A stretch of 64,000 nt of DNA from NCBI GenBank assembly GCA_024180945.1, contig JAKSGN010000007.1:4960001-5024000 (forward strand), read 5' to 3'. Positions 13,138 through 27,300 of this stretch are shown one piece after another. The stretch comes from Macrophomina tecta. Its lineage: Eukaryota > Ascomycota > Dothideomycetes > Botryosphaeriales > Botryosphaeriaceae. Made by a program: the position numbers and the translations under genes. Positions within the stretch are counted from its first letter, which is position 1. Every line of letters begins with the position of its first letter. The notes beneath the pieces are model-generated. The model was not told the origin of the DNA. It made no database searches and saw only the letters and a program-made list of their open reading frames with translations.

Positions 13138-13933
13138 TATAACGGCGGCCTCTTCTACTAGGCTTCGGAGTTACTTAGTAGGGTTAGATAGCGGTAAGAT
13201 TTATCTTAAAGAATAAGAGAAGGGTAAAGAATTAGAATAATAAGTAGCGGTTATATAATAGATTAGTACGCGGTACGCGTTAGGCTTATTATCTCTAATA
13301 AGTCTATATTAGAATCTTAAGTTAACTACGAAGGCTAAAGTACTACCTAATAAGTATATTCTATATACTATAGAAAAGCTATAATAATCTAGAAATTAAA
13401 ACGACTATTAGATTAGTCGTAGTATTAAATTAATCTAAGAATTAAATTAGTACTAAGGCTTCTAATTCTTAAGTAGGCCTAGTAGGTCCTACGTAACTTA
13501 GGCGCTAATATCTATTTTCTAAAATCTAACTTCTTTCTTAATAAACGAACGATATATCCGCCTTTTTCTTATTTATTCTTTATACTTAAAAGTTAGTTTC
13601 TTAAGTTTTATCTTCTATTCTTAGTAAAGGTATATACTTCTATACTTACTACTTAATTTAGCTAAGTATACTTTTATAACTAATTCTTCTTCTATAGGAT
13701 TCTACCCTTAGTATATCGCTATGCCGCGTAGGCGTTATTTCTATATAGGCTTCTATTATTACTTAGTCTAGGCCTGTACGCGCCGTTCTCTCTTAAGGCT
13801 AGTTTTTTCGTACGGGTACCTTAGTTATACGGCTTTACTATCCGTAAGGGTTTCTAGTTCCTATAGTATCTTTTCCCGTACGGGCTCCTAGCCCGTGGGG
13901 TTATAAAGCCCTTATCCCCGGGGGTTTATAATA
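13138..13933 (-). repeat. Family A LTR, 5' LTR of A2 (long variant)
   Basis: 796-bp LTR. Its 5' and 3' thirds match the unmutated LTR, but the middle differs and is longer than in the 725-bp LTR at 3875-4599. It is preceded by the shared leader sequence (tagttaaag) and followed directly by gag of A3. The two LTRs that bound A2 therefore belong to different variants. Confidence 0.75.
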
Positions 13934-16900
13934 CGATAAGGGTAACTAGCGCGAATACCAATCCTAACATCTATAAATAGAGTAAAAAGTAGAACGCTTT
14001 AATAAAGAACTCTACGCCTACTATAAAAATAAATAGAACCCCCGGCACCGATACCTATAATAAAATAAAAATAGTAAGACTACCGCCGTCGCTATTTAGA
14101 AAAAAAAGAAACCTCGCTCCGCATCTACTCTAAATAAAGAAGTTAACTATATGGCTATAAGTTAGACTATCTACTACGATAATAACTATATAACCTACTA
14201 AAGCGATAAATAAGCTACTAAGTAGTACCCCTCTAAGCTATAATAGCTAAACCTAGCCACGCGTAATAAGGAAGTACTAGAAATTAATAATCTAATTAAT
14301 AACTTTTTCTATGACAACGAGCTAGTTAATAGCGATATAGAAAAACTCTATAATAGTATATCTAAATCTAGTAAAATAGAAAATATAAAGTAATAGTAAA
14401 ATTAAGCTATACTTAACCGAATTATAGAGTATCTAAATAGATACGAAGATATAAGACGCGTTAAAGCTAGCCTTATTTCTATAATTAATTAGATTTCTAG
14501 ATTAAGAATAGACCTACTACCTTAGTAATACTAGATAAAGAACGGGAAGCTTAGCTCTTAATTCTATAAAGACGGTATATAGTACCCCTAGAAGAAATTA
14601 TTTCTTATCTTAGCTAATAAAGTAGTAACCTAGCTCGAAAGTAAGGCCCGGGAAGTATAGTAATAATAAGACTACGCGTATCTATGAAATATAGCGCTAA
14701 CCCTTAATATATATAAAATAGTAATAAGAATACAAGATATCCTATAATAGATTCTAAGAAAAAAATACGCTATATCTACCTTTAAATACTAGGTTTATAA
14801 CGATTGGATCTACTAGCGGCGCTATATTAGGCGCGGATACTAGATATAGTAAAAGAAATTACTAATTCTAGCTAAGAACTAGAACTTCTACTTCTACAAG
14901 AAAATAGTAAGCTAATACTTATTAAAAAACTAAACGGCCTTCCTAGTTAGAGATTCTAGAAGTAGCCGATAAATAGGTTTCTTAACTAGGTTTTATATAT
15001 ATTAAATAATATATATATCTTAGAAAAAGTTCTTAAAATACTAGTAACTATCTATAAATAAACCGTAATAGCTATACTTAATAGCGGAGTAGAAGATAAC
15101 TTTATTAGCTATATCTTTACTACCTAAAATAATATTCGACTTATAAGAAAAAACTACTTCTACTAGTTAAAAATAGTAGACGGGTTAGCCGCCTTATATA
15201 ATAAAGAATAGATTTAGGTTAAAATAAAACTCGTAAAGCTTACTATTAAGAAATATATAGAAAAGATTACGCTCGACGTAATCTCTATATTAAGATACGA
15301 TATTATTCTAAAAATCCCGTAGTTTAAAACTTACGAACCGTATATTTAATAGAAGAAAAGAATAGTTACCTTTCTAAATAAGAAATACGCTAGATACTTA
15401 GTAACCGCTAAAAGAATACTAATAATTAAGAAAGATCCCTTAGATATCTAGAAAATCTTAGTAAATATATTAAACTATATAAGAAACTGAGAAGAAAAGG
15501 CGTATATAATCTTTATTAAAATACGTCTAGAATACGAGTAGAAAATCCTAGCTCGTATAATAAAGGGCCTTCGCTAGGAGAATAATAATATTCTAAAGCT
15601 AGTCGAAGAAGACTATTTCTAGAGAATTTATAAAAAATATAACCTATTTACTTACGAAGAAATAGATATTGTTAAATAAGATATTTTAGTAGCTAAGAAT
15701 AATATAGACCTTAGCGGAATTATAAAGCCTACTATAGATAAATTAGTACTAGTACTAGAACTAGAAACTATTCTATAAGAATTCTAGAACCTCTAACGAC
15801 TATTCTAGAAAAAAAGTAAAGAATAATTACTAAAATATAAACTATAGGACTATAAGATACCCCTAATACCTAAAACGTAATCCGCGTTTAAGCCTATATA
15901 CTCGCTTTTAGAAAAAAAGATAGAGGTCTTAAGAAAGTATATTAAAAAGAATCTAAAATAAGAATATATACGCCTATTATTATTACTAGCTAGTTATCCT
16001 ATTCTATTTATTTTAAAGAAAAATAGTAAACTATACCTCTATATTAACTATAGATAACTAAATAATATTACTATTAAAAACTAATATTCTCTACTTCGTA
16101 TCGATAAGCTATAAGATAAACTCCATAATACTAAATATTTTACTAAGCTAGATCTTAGAGAAGGCTACTACCTAGTTTATATTAAGAAAGATAAAGAGTA
16201 AAAAATAATGTTTTAAATAAGATTTAAATACTACGAGTATATAATAATATTCTTTAGGCTTACTAATATACTAGCTATCTTCTAGAGCTTAGTTAATAAT
16301 ATACTACGTTCGTATTTAAATATATTCACTTTAGCTTACCTAGATAATATTTTAATATACTCGAAGACGCTCGAAGAATATATTAAGTATATAAAAAAAG
16401 TTCTATAGGTACTAGATAAACGAAACCTCTAAGTAGCCCTAGAAAAGAGTGAGTAGTATACGTAAAAGACGAAATACCTTAGGTTTATTATTATTCCTAG
16501 ATATATTAGTATAGACGATAAAAAACTAGACGCTATAAAAGACTAGCCTACGCTAAAAACTATTAAAGAAGTATAATTCTTTCTTAGATTTACTAACTTT
16601 TATTAAAAGTTTATTTTAAACTATACGAAGATATCTATACCTCTTATAAATTTAATAAAGAAGAAACACGGGTTTATATAAAAAAAAAGATAATAAATAG
16701 CCTTTAACTCGCTAAAGCGTATATTTATAGAAGCCCTAGTTTTAGATATCTATAACCCTAATCTATTTATTATAATCGAAACTAACGCCTTCGACTATAC
16801 TATAGAAGTAGTCCTTAGCTAGCTAAACGAGTAGAATAAACTATATCTTATTACCTTCTATTTAAGAAAAATAATAGGCCCTAAGAAAAAACTATAACGT

Positions 16901-18635
16901 CTATAATAAGAAACTTCTAGCTATTATTACGGTCTTTAAAGAATAGAGATACTACCTTAAAGGGGCTAAATACTAAATTATAGTATACTACGACTATAAG
17001 AACCTATCGTACTTTACTACTACTAAGAAACTAAATTAATAATAGATTAGATAAGCTAAAGAACTAGTATTATACGATATAAAGATTATCTATAGAAAGA
17101 GATCTAAAAATACTCGCGTAAATGCGCTAAGTAGACGAGCCGATTATATTAAGAAAAAGCTAGGTCTATAGCCTATAATATTTAATACGTAAAAAGATGG
17201 GTCTTTTATACCCACTAGTTATAGCTGCTAGATCGCCGCTATTTATAGTATTAAATAGATATAGCTTAAGAAAAAACTGAATGACTTATTTATTCTAGTT
17301 AAACTACTCGCCCTAGTAATATACCTTAAAGGTAACAAATAGGAGCGTAAGATCTAAGAGACCTACGTAAATAACGCAATAACTTAAGAAATCGAAGAAC
17401 TTAAAGATAACCCCTAAGTAACTAAAAACGTAAATAGTATAATTTTATTTCTAGAATTAGTCTACGTTCTAGTTAAACTACGGGAAGAACTCGTAAAAGA
17501 TATATATAAAGCCCTAGTATATAGTTATTAAGAAATAAATAAGATAATAAAATAAATTATAAGAAGCTACTACTTTCTAAGACTTAAAAGAATTATTTAA
17601 AGAATAATCTTATAATATAATCTTTATATTAGAAGTAAGGCCACGAGATATATACTCTATAAATTACTTTAGCTACTATTAGTACTAAAGTGCCCTTAGT
17701 AATCTATCTTACTAGACTTTATTACGGATCTATCTAAGTTAAAAAAACCGCTTACTAAGATTAAGTATAACTCGATTCTAGTTATTATAGATAGAATAAT
17801 AAAATATGTATACTACTTACTATATCTTAAATTAGTAAATATGAAAGAACTCGCCTATATATTCCTAAGAATAATTTTTAGTAACTATAGATTACTAGAA
17901 GAGCTCGTATTAAATAAAAATTAACTATTTATATTCTAATTCTAGTAAAGCCTTACGTAATAGCTTAGAGCTAAGTATAAGCTCTTAACTATAGCGCACT
18001 CTTAGATAGATAGATAGACGAAACGAATAAATTAAATACTAGAATAATATCTATACTACTACCTTAACTACGCGTAAAATAACTAGGTAGAGCTATTATC
18101 GCTCGTATAATTCGCGTATAATAGCTCGAAAGCATTCGCTATATAAGAATTTCTATTCTACGCTAACTACGAGTATAAGCTAATAGCCTATAGATATTTA
18201 ATACTAAGCGAGTTATTAGCCTAAAAAGAAATTCTTAAAGTAGACTAGTTAAAGATACTCTACGTATAACTATATCTATACCTTAAGTTCGTAGCCCTAT
18301 AAATAGGTAAATACTATAATAAATAATACTAGAAGATACTAAAGCTTAAAAAAGAAAATAAAGTTTATCTTCTTAGTAAAAATTTTAAACGAAAAAAGAA
18401 CGACTAACTAAGTAAAAAACTAAACTTTGAAAAAATTAGTTTCTTTAAAATTAAAGAATAAATTAGAAAGGTTAATTTCCGCCTTAAATTACTAGATACT
18501 ATACGAATATATCTAGTATTTTATATTACTTTACTCGAGCTAGTACCTTAAGACACTACGCTATTATACTAAATAAAAGAAATTATACCGGAAAATCTAG
18601 ATACCGATAAAAATAAAGACTAGAATATAGAATAA

Positions 18636-18775
18636 GTTCTAAATAGTAGCTATATTAATAGTTAGTTTAGATACCTCCTTAAATAGAAGAAAGACTAGAA
18701 TAATATCTAGAAACTACTTGAACTCTATAATTATTAAGAACTTATTAATAAGTTCTATCACCGAAATCTAGATTA
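18636..18775 (+). pseudogene. Chromodomain at the integrase C-terminus of A3
   Basis: With TAG read as Trp or Gln, the frame gives FRYLLKWKKDWNNIWKLLEL, the aromatic-cage and YLxKW pattern of chromodomains fused to gypsy integrases. The same segment lies at 43982-44115 in A4 and about 5480-5610 in A2. In known chromoviruses this domain directs integration towards heterochromatin. It defines family A as a chromovirus. Confidence 0.8.
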
Positions 18776-18839
18776 ACTAATACTACTAACTCGTTATATA
18801 TAAAGAACCTAAAATTAAAGTTAGAAAATAAAGACTACC

Positions 18840-19540
18840 GCGCCTAATTTACTAGCTTAGAATTCTTAGGAGGTATAAAACCTAAACTAACACTAAGAGA
18901 CCTAATAGACTAAAATAACTCTATAATAATATTAGCTAAGATATTATTATATAAACGCTTTAGTAATCGCTTCTTCTTAGTACTTTTAGGGTTAATAGAA
19001 TCCCTAGCCTCTTAAACTAACTTAAGATAGTCTAACTTCTCTAGCTTTTCTACAGTTATAGCCTTCTTTAAGAGTACTAAATAAGTATAACGCTCTAAGA
19101 AATTCTTCTATTTCTCTAAATAAGATAAACGGGCTATTATAGCCTATATAGCCTTACGAGTCTTCTTTTAGTCCGCACGCACTTTAGCGTGCGTATAATT
19201 AAGATAGTTAACTAAAGTTAAATATTAGTAATAGTAGAAGACGATAGAAATAAAATATATAGTTTATAGTATTAAGACCCCCGCTATTATAAGTAGTTTA
19301 ACTACAACGAGTATACTTTCTATAATAAAAAAAACTCTTAATATCTATTTAATACTCTACAGGCTCACCCTTAGAAGCTAGAAGTAAATAAAAAGAATAA
19401 GAAATAGATATCTTATAGCCCTTATAATTAATATGCTTATCTAGAAGAACCTATTTAATACGCTTATATTTTAAAAATATTATAAAAATTTACTAAAGAA
19501 AAAAAAGAAAAAATAAGAAAAACCTAAAATATAAATAAGC
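18840..19540 (-). pseudogene. Opposite-strand accessory ORF of A3
   Basis: This stretch between the chromodomain and the polypurine tract reads best on the minus strand, like the region at 4703-5490. The frame contains a Cys-like motif with tyrosines in place of cysteines (YRKYTRC). It is more diverged than the A2 copy, with many stops and uncertain boundaries. Confidence 0.4.
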
Positions 19541-19581
19541 GAATAAATCTTTAAACTAAAGATTCTTAAAGGGGGGAATAG

Positions 19582-20324
19582 TATTATAAACCCTAGAGAA
19601 TAAAGGCTTTATAACTCTATAAATAGAAAGTCCGTACGGGAAAAGATATTATAGAAACTAAGAACCCTTATAAATAGTAAAGCTATATAGCCGAAACGCC
19701 CGCACGAAAAACCTAGCCTTAAGAAAAGATAGCGCGTATAGCCCTAAGCTAGATAGTAATAGAAGCCCGTATAGAAATAACGCCCGCATAGTATAGCGAC
19801 TACTTAAAAGAATAGTAGAACTAAGTTTCCGTAAAAGAAAGATATTTATAGAAAAAGAATATAGATCTAGAAAACTAACTTTAAATATAAGAGGCGAATA
19901 AGAGAATATTAAATATACCGTCCGCTTATTAGAGTAGAAGTTAGGTTCTAAAAAATAGGCCTTAGCGCCTAAGTTACGTAGGACCTACTGGGCCTACTAG
20001 ATAATAAAGAATTATAACTATTCTCTATAATACTTAGATAATTAAGAATACTAACTATCTACTACTATCTATAGATTACTATATATTTTTTATAGTATAT
20101 AGATATACTTCTTAGATAGTATTTTAATCTTCGTAGTTAACTTAAGATTCTAATATAAACTTATTAAAGATAATAAGCCTAACGCGTACCGCGCCTAATT
20201 TTATTATATAATTACTATCTATTATTTTAATTCTTTATTCTTCTTTTATTTTTTAAGGTAAACCTTACCGCTATTTAACTCTACTAGGCGACTCCGAAGC
20301 CTAGTAGAAGAGGCTGCTATTATA
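19582..20324 (+). repeat. 3' LTR of A3
   Basis: 743 bp, the same length as the unmutated solo LTR at 39824-40566 and alignable along its length in reverse orientation. It begins TATTATAAACCC (from TGTTACGAACCC) straight after the polypurine tract and ends GCTATTATA. Confidence 0.85.
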
Positions 20325-23081
20325 AAAGTAGGCTATCTAAGATACTCTTTACGCTACTCTAGCGAAGATTAATTACTTAAAGAAGTAGCGTAATCTTCTT
20401 AAGCGTCGAAATTACAAAATATTACTCCTAGGTCTAAATATTCTAGAAGAGCTAGAGAAGTATAATTATTTAAAAAAAAAAAGCAACTTTACTTAGTTTC
20501 TAAAGCGCTAGCCGATTCTAAGAATTCTAAGGGTTTCTTCTTATTAAAATAGCTATATTACGAGTTAGTAGATTCTACTACGCCGTAGGCTAATTATATC
20601 GAATCTACTAGAGAACCCGCGCTAGGTATAAGATCTCTACGTTCTTCTAAGCCTATAAATCTTACTTATTTATCTCTATTTATACTAGACCCGATAATTC
20701 TTAAGGGTTTTCCATCGTTTTTATTTAGGAACGACCTTATTTCTATAGAAGATTAAGATTTTAGTGATAGAATTCTATAATAAGATCTAGATATATATTA
20801 TTCTTTAGTATCTACTAGTTATTTTTATCTCCGTAGCCTTTCTATTTAATAAGATATTTAAGCTAATAACTAAACTACTTATAGTCTAGAATCTTTTTAA
20901 CTAGGTACTAGGTTTTTTTAGAATTAGAATTTTCTAGTATAATCTCTTCTTAAGTTTCTAGGAGAGTGGTATTTTCTAGCGCTAGCTTAAGTAATACTAC
21001 GTAAAAAATAAAGTTTATTTATATATTAGGTAATCTAAGTTAATATATAACTTCTTTAAGTTTTTTTATAATTTCGAATAGACTGATTTTCTTAAAATTT
21101 AATTTATTACTTAGTTACTTTAATTTAATATTTTTTATAAGAAGGTATACTTTATTTCTTCTTTTAAGATTTAGTACCGCCTAGTACCGTCTATTATAGT
21201 ATTTAGATATTATAATTTATATATATTTAAGGTCGAGACTAATAGCTTTATATAATTCTCTTAGCTACTTAGCCTTAAGAATACTTTTTTAGGCTAATTT
21301 TCTACTTAGAATAGCCTTTTTATACGCGTTTAGTTTAAACCTATAGTTAGTAAAGAATAGGAATATATTAGTTAACTCTTATTTAGCGCTATTATAGGTA
21401 AACTATACTATAGATAGCTATATAGCCTAGTTATTCTATAGGTAGTTAATATAATAGCGAAGATACTATTTAAGAGTTTAGTTTATTTATTCTATCTAGC
21501 TATTAGTTTACGCGTATACTATTATAGAGAGTTTATTCTTTACTCTAAGCTAGCGTATAAGCGTTTACTAAAATTTAAATCTTATTAGCTTACTTTTATT
21601 TAAAACTAATATTTCCGATATTTCGTAATCCGCGAAGATATATCGAAGAAATATATAGGCTAGCTATTCTATATTTAATACTTCTAGATAGGGTAAAAAG
21701 TATATATACTTTATAAGTCTATTAATAAAGACTAGAATTAAGTTATACTTAACTTCTATAAGCGAATCTCTAGACTCTAGTAGCTTCGTAATAAAGTCTA
21801 GTATAATCTATTACTATAGCCGTTCTAGAACTTCTAGGGGTTATAGTTATTTATATAGAGCATATATTATGGCTTTACTTTAGATATAAAGATCGTATTA
21901 TAAAACTATATACTAGACCGTCTTTTATAATTCTAGAAAGTAGAAGTTTTACGTAATTCTCTTAGTTATTCTATCGATATTCTAATATTTATATATAGAT
22001 ACTATATATATATCTTTAACGAGTACTTCTTATAGTCTTATTAGAATATAAATTAATTTTTTAAAGAGAAGTATTTCTTTTCTATTTTAAGTAATACGCG
22101 GGTTATTCTTAAGCGCTAAAAGTTTCTAAGTAAAGAAGTTCTAAGCGTATACTTCTTAAATCTTCTAATACTATGGGTTTAACTTGATACGAAGTATTAG
22201 AAAAGACTATCTAGTAAAGATAAGTAATCTATTATTTATCTACTATAATACTATAGGTTATAGCTTAATTTTTTTTTCTATATAGTCTACTCTTTTACTA
22301 AGCGCGTTAGCGGCGGTATTATCTATATCTTTTCTATATATAATCTTAAAATTATAGAATACTAATTTTTATAACTAGCGAATCTATTATTAGTTTAGCT
22401 CCTTAGTTATAGTAAAGCGCGTAAGATTTTAATAGTTATAATATACTATTATCTACTATTTAGCTTCTTCTAGGTAATATCTCTAGTACTTAAATACTAA
22501 GATAATAGCTAAAAACTCTTTATTATAAGTATCGTAGTTAAGCTCTACCGGGGTAAACTTTTTTAAGTAGAACGTGATTAGATACTATCTACCTTTATTA
22601 TCGGGCTAGCTAAGATATACTTCCAAAATAAATCCTAATATATTAGTTTCTATTTCGATTAGTTTATCGAAATTATATATTTCTAAGATAGATACTTCGT
22701 AAAATATTCTCTTTAGTAAATTAAAGACTTACTACTAATTATTTTTCTATTAAAAGCTATACTTCTTCTAAGTAAGTCGCGTTAAAGATTTCGTAATCTT
22801 TAAATAGTTCTAGATAAACTTTCTATAGAAATTCGTAAATCTAAGAAAGAACTATACTTTTTTAATTATTTTTAGTACTAGCTATTCTCTAATAGAATCT
22901 AGTTTTAAGTTATCTATACTAATATATTTAGGAGTAATAATAAAGTCTAAGAATTCTACTTTCTAGATATACTAGAAGTACTTATTAGATATAATAGTAA
23001 GATTCTTTACTTAAAGTATCTCTAGAATCTTTCTAATATACTTCTTATATTTCTTAAGAATTTTTAAAAAGATAAGAATAT
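20325..23081 (-). mobile_element. Gypsy pol fragment (RT end, RNase H, integrase), older and different from A and B
   Basis: Minus-strand pol remnant. From right to left it begins directly after the RT active-site box (sense frame ILIFLKIL near 23050-23080). It passes RNase H and the stretch before integrase (about 22200-22600), then integrase, and ends near 20325 where the A3 3' LTR starts. CA/TG depletion is near complete. No LTR of its own is visible. It may be the 3' half of the family C element whose gag is at 45690-47160, but this cannot be shown because the sequence does not continue across B1. Confidence 0.6.
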
Positions 23082-23464
23082 TATTACGCCATTACTCTTT
23101 CTAGAGAAGGTCGGGCGTATTATTAGATAGCGTAGGCTTTTAGGGGCTATAGTGATAGATAGAAAAAAATCGTATATAATATTAAAGTAAGAATTAATTA
23201 ATAAATTAACTATAAGAATTCTATCTACTATAAACGAGTATAGCCTATATATATAGGGTATTTAGTTAGATTATAGTAAATTACTAGCTAGCTTACCGTA
23301 CTCTAGTAAGTTAAGTAATCTATAATTAGTATGCTAGGTAATAAATCTATCTTCTACTCTTTAGGGCGTAATCTAGACTAAGAATTTTTCGCTTTAAAAG
23401 ATTAAGATCTTTTTTAGAAAGTAGAGCCGTTCTTTCTTCGTTCTCTTTAGCTAGTATTATAATA
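23082..23464 (-). repeat. 3' LTR of B1
   Basis: 383 bp, starting TATTACGCC (from TGTTACGCC) and matching 29310-29692 and both B2 LTRs. Confidence 0.85.
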
Positions 23465-23629
23465 CTATCCCCTCTCTAGACGACTTTTAGCCTAAAAGTT
23501 TAAAGCTATAAGTATAGAGTAGTTCTTTCTTATTTATTTTATTATTTATTTTTAATCTTATTTCGCGATATCTAGTTATAAGTCCGCTAAGCGCCGTAAT
23601 TTAGCTACTCGTATCGCTTATCTAGGAGT

Positions 23630-24330
23630 TATCATTATACCTTTCTATAGTTACTATCGTAAGAAAGATAAGAAGTATAAGATATTACTAAAAAAAGAGC
23701 TAGAAATTTTATCTTCTTATTATTCTAAGTATATTCGTTAGGGTCGTAGCTATAATATTTAGAATATCTTAGTTTAAGATTATAGCTTCTCCTAGTTCTT
23801 AGTAAGTAGTTATTAATAGTTATAGAAAACTTAGTTAATTAGAAGCGCGATCGCCTTTATAGAAAATATTTAGCTACTACTAAGATTCTATCTACTTTTT
23901 AATAGGCTTTAGAGGCGGCTTAAAACTTTCTTTTTACTTTTATAGCCCGTTTAGAGTATTTAGAGTAGTAAAAGTAGTTTCTTAACGATTAGAAGCATAA
24001 AATAGTATATTAGAATTTATTATTCTTAGAGAAGCTAGAGCTTAAGAAGGCGTATATAGTATAGCTATTAAATTTAAATAGTAGTAATATAGTAAGTTTT
24101 AATAAAATAGTTTCTTAAAAGATACTAGTAGACTAGTTTTAGATATTCTTAATACCTTCTCTAGGTTTTACGTTATAGAAGAATACTCTAGGTTTAGATA
24201 GTTAGAATTTTATTAGTAGTATTTCTAAATAAGTTCTTTATAGTTAAGGTAAGAGACTAGTTTCTATAAAGATTTCTAAAGATTTCTAGCGGGATTTATT
24301 TTTTTCTATTTAATAAGATATTTATATTAA
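23630..24330 (+). pseudogene. Opposite-strand accessory ORF of B1
   Basis: A plus-strand frame between the 3' LTR and the chromodomain of B1, antisense to pol. It begins near 23636 (PFYSYYRKK) and has a Cys-like motif near 23720-23760 where tyrosines and a stop stand for cysteines and Trp, followed by a Trp/Leu-rich helical region. It is collinear with the better preserved B2 copy at 32918-33680. See that entry for comparison with family A. Confidence 0.5.
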
Positions 24331-27300
24331 TTATTAATCTAGTCTCTATTAAGAATTTTTTCTTCTAGCTATTCTCTATCGGCGTTATTAGAGTATATTT
24401 TAATTTTTAGATCGGGTTTAGTATTGCTATATATAGGTTTGAGTAAAGAGATATAGAAAACTAGATATATACTTACTTATTCTAGTAATTTAAGTCTAAA
24501 GAAAATAGATAAAAGTTTTTTCTTAATCTAGTAGAGTTTAGTTTTTTTATAGTCTAATTTATTATTTGATTATATAGTTTTAATATTTTTTTTAAGAAGC
24601 TAGACTTTATTTCTCTTCTTTAGAGGTGGCGACGCCTAGCGCCGTCTATTATAGTATATAGCTATTTAGTATACGGTAAATTTAATATCTTAAGCTAGTT
24701 TTTAGTATAATTCACGTAGCTAATCTACCCTAAGTATAGCTTTTTAGGCGAGTATTTTGTAGATCTAGGGTTCTTTAAAGGTAGTAGGGTCGAAACTATA
24801 GTTAGCGTAAAAGAGCATAGTTTATATAGCTTTTATTAATATACTATTATACACGTATTAGGCTAGTAGTAGAAGTTTAACCTAGTTATTTTACCTATAG
24901 TTTAGATAAAATCTTAGATATTACTTTAGCATCTAGTTAGTTTATTTCGTTTATTTATTAGTTTATGGGTATACTGTTATTAATATCTTATATTTAGTTC
25001 CTAGCTTATAGACTAAGGTTTACTAGAACTTAGCTTTAAATCGTAGGTCTTAGTTCGTAATTAGTTTCTTAGATATTCTATAGTGGGTAAAAATATATCT
25101 AAGAAAGAGATAGGCGTAGCCCTTTACTTTAATTTTCTTATTATAAGGGATAAAGTATATCTATTTTATTAGACGGTCGACGATAACTAGAATAGCGTTA
25201 TATTATATTTTAGTTACGGGGTCTACTAAAATTAGTAGGTTAGTAATAAAGTCTATTATAACTAATTTCTAGGGTTTAGTTAACGTTATAATAAGCTATA
25301 GCTCTTTATATAGTACGTATTATATCGCTTTATTCTTTATATATTCGTTATATTTCTAGATAACGTTTTCTACTATTTTTCTTATTTAAAAAAATAGAAG
25401 TATTTTATAAGTTATTCTAAGGTTCTTATTATTCCTAGGTATTTATAAACTATAAATTCGTAGTATTCCTTAGTTAGTCGTTTGCGTAGAGGTATTAATA
25501 TATAGATTTTTCTATAAAATAGTATATTACCTCTATAATCTTAGACTAGATCGGGGTTATTATATTTAGGGGTATCTATTCGTTATAATAGTTTTTAGAA
25601 TAATAGATTATTATTATATTTTCTTTAAATAATTTATTTCTAAGTTACGGTATTGTTTTTTTTTTTATTTATTACTTCTTTCGTATTTTCTTTTAGTATA
25701 TTTATAGGTTCTTTATTTTATAGTTCCTCGTTACCTTTAGGTTTTTATTTAGATATTAGAGCTCTTAGGGTTTTATTATTATTAATAGGGCTTTCTAGTC
25801 TTATAATAGATACTAGTATTCGTTTTTTTTATAGTACGTCGAGTTCTTCGATAATTTAGGGGCGGTTAGAATCTAATATACTATTATCGTTTTATCTAAG
25901 TACTATTAGCGATAATTCTAGCTTTTCTTTTATATAATTAGCTTTACGACTAAGTACGTCTATCTTACTATTTTCGTTTTCTTTATAATAGTAGATCTTA
26001 AAGTAGAATAAGGCAAGTTATTTCGTCTATTATAGTTATCTCTTATTTAATATCTTAGTAGTTATAAAGTATTCTAGGTTTTTATAATTTAAATATACTA
26101 TAATTTCGTAGTTAGCTTTCTTAAGATAATATCGCTATTTTTTAAATACTATAATAATCGCGAGTAGTTCTTTATTATATATCTTGTAGTTAAGTTCTAT
26201 AGGTAATATTTTACGGAAGTAGTACGCGATAAGGTATAATCTTTTCTTATTATTTAGCTAGCTAAGAGTAGCGTTAATAGCGTAGTTAGATATATTAGTT
26301 TTAAGATAGAGGGGCTTATTAGAATTAAATATAATTAATATAGGGGCTTTTATAAAGGCTTTTTTAAGTTAGTTAAACGCTTTCTATTATAGTTCTTTTT
26401 AGGCGAATAGGGTGTCCTTTTAGGTAAGTCGAATTAGTAGTTTAGCTATATAAAAGTATCGTTCGATAAACCGCTAATAAAAGTTAGTAAATTCTAAAAA
26501 GACTTATACTTTTTTAATATTTTTTAGTTTAGACTATTTTAGAATATCTTCTATCTTTCTTAGGTCTATAACTACTTTTTCTAGTTTACCTAGGAATTTA
26601 ACCTTTTAGGTATAGAAAGTATATTTTTCTAGTTTAACTAAGAGACTATATTTAAATAGTTTCTAGAGAACCTTAAATACGTATTTCTTATATTCTTCTA
26701 GGGTTTCCGAGTAAATTAGAATATTGTTAAGATAAGCTATATAGAATCTATCTAGGTATTTCCGTAGAATATAGTTAACGAGGGCTTAGAATGTAGTAAA
26801 AGCGTTAGTAAGTCTAAAGAGTATTACTAAATATTTATATAAACTATATTAGATTTAGAACGTAGTTTTCTATTTATATTCTTCTTTAATTTAGATAAGG
26901 TAGTATTTATTTCGTAGGTCTAGTTTAGTAAAGAACCGTACTTTTAAGAGGCGATTTCTTAGTTTATTAATATGGGATAGAAGGTAGCAGTTCTTAATAG
27001 TAATATTATTTAAAGATCTATAATCTACGTAGAGGCGTAACTTATCTCCTAGTTTTAGTATGAAGAGAACGGGTAATTTTATTAAAGACTAAAAGAATTA
27101 GATATATTCTTTTTTTAATAATAGATTTAGATATTTTTTTATCACTTATAATTCTTTTTCTAATATTAGATATAATAGTCTAAATCGAGGTTTAGTATTT
27201 AGTTTTAGATTAATCTCGTAGTTTTATAGTTAGTATTTTAGTAGCGCGTCTTTAATCTTTTCTCTAAAAATCTTTTTAAACTAGTAGTATTCCTTAGAAA

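Larger units (their letters stand above)
13934..19581 (+). mobile_element. Family A Ty3/gypsy element A3, 5'-truncated, internal region
   Basis: Plus-strand chromovirus lacking its 5' LTR and the first half of gag; alignment with A4 starts near 13950. Protease active site near 15080 reads N-S-G instead of D-S-G. The RT box at 16337-16348 reads YLDN, and the integrase DFITDLS motif has its Asp at 17715-17717. The chromodomain is at 18636-18775, with FRYLLK then mutated Trp positions. The polypurine tract aaaggggggaatag ends at 19581. The missing 5' part may lie left of the window if the A1/A2 array inserted into A3. Confidence 0.85.

Noticed and set aside
25653..25859. 68-codon hydrophobic ORF
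   Set aside because: It lies antisense to B1 pol. The Phe/Leu/Ser-rich content is what RIP-mutated AT-rich DNA gives. B2 at the same place has no corresponding conserved frame.
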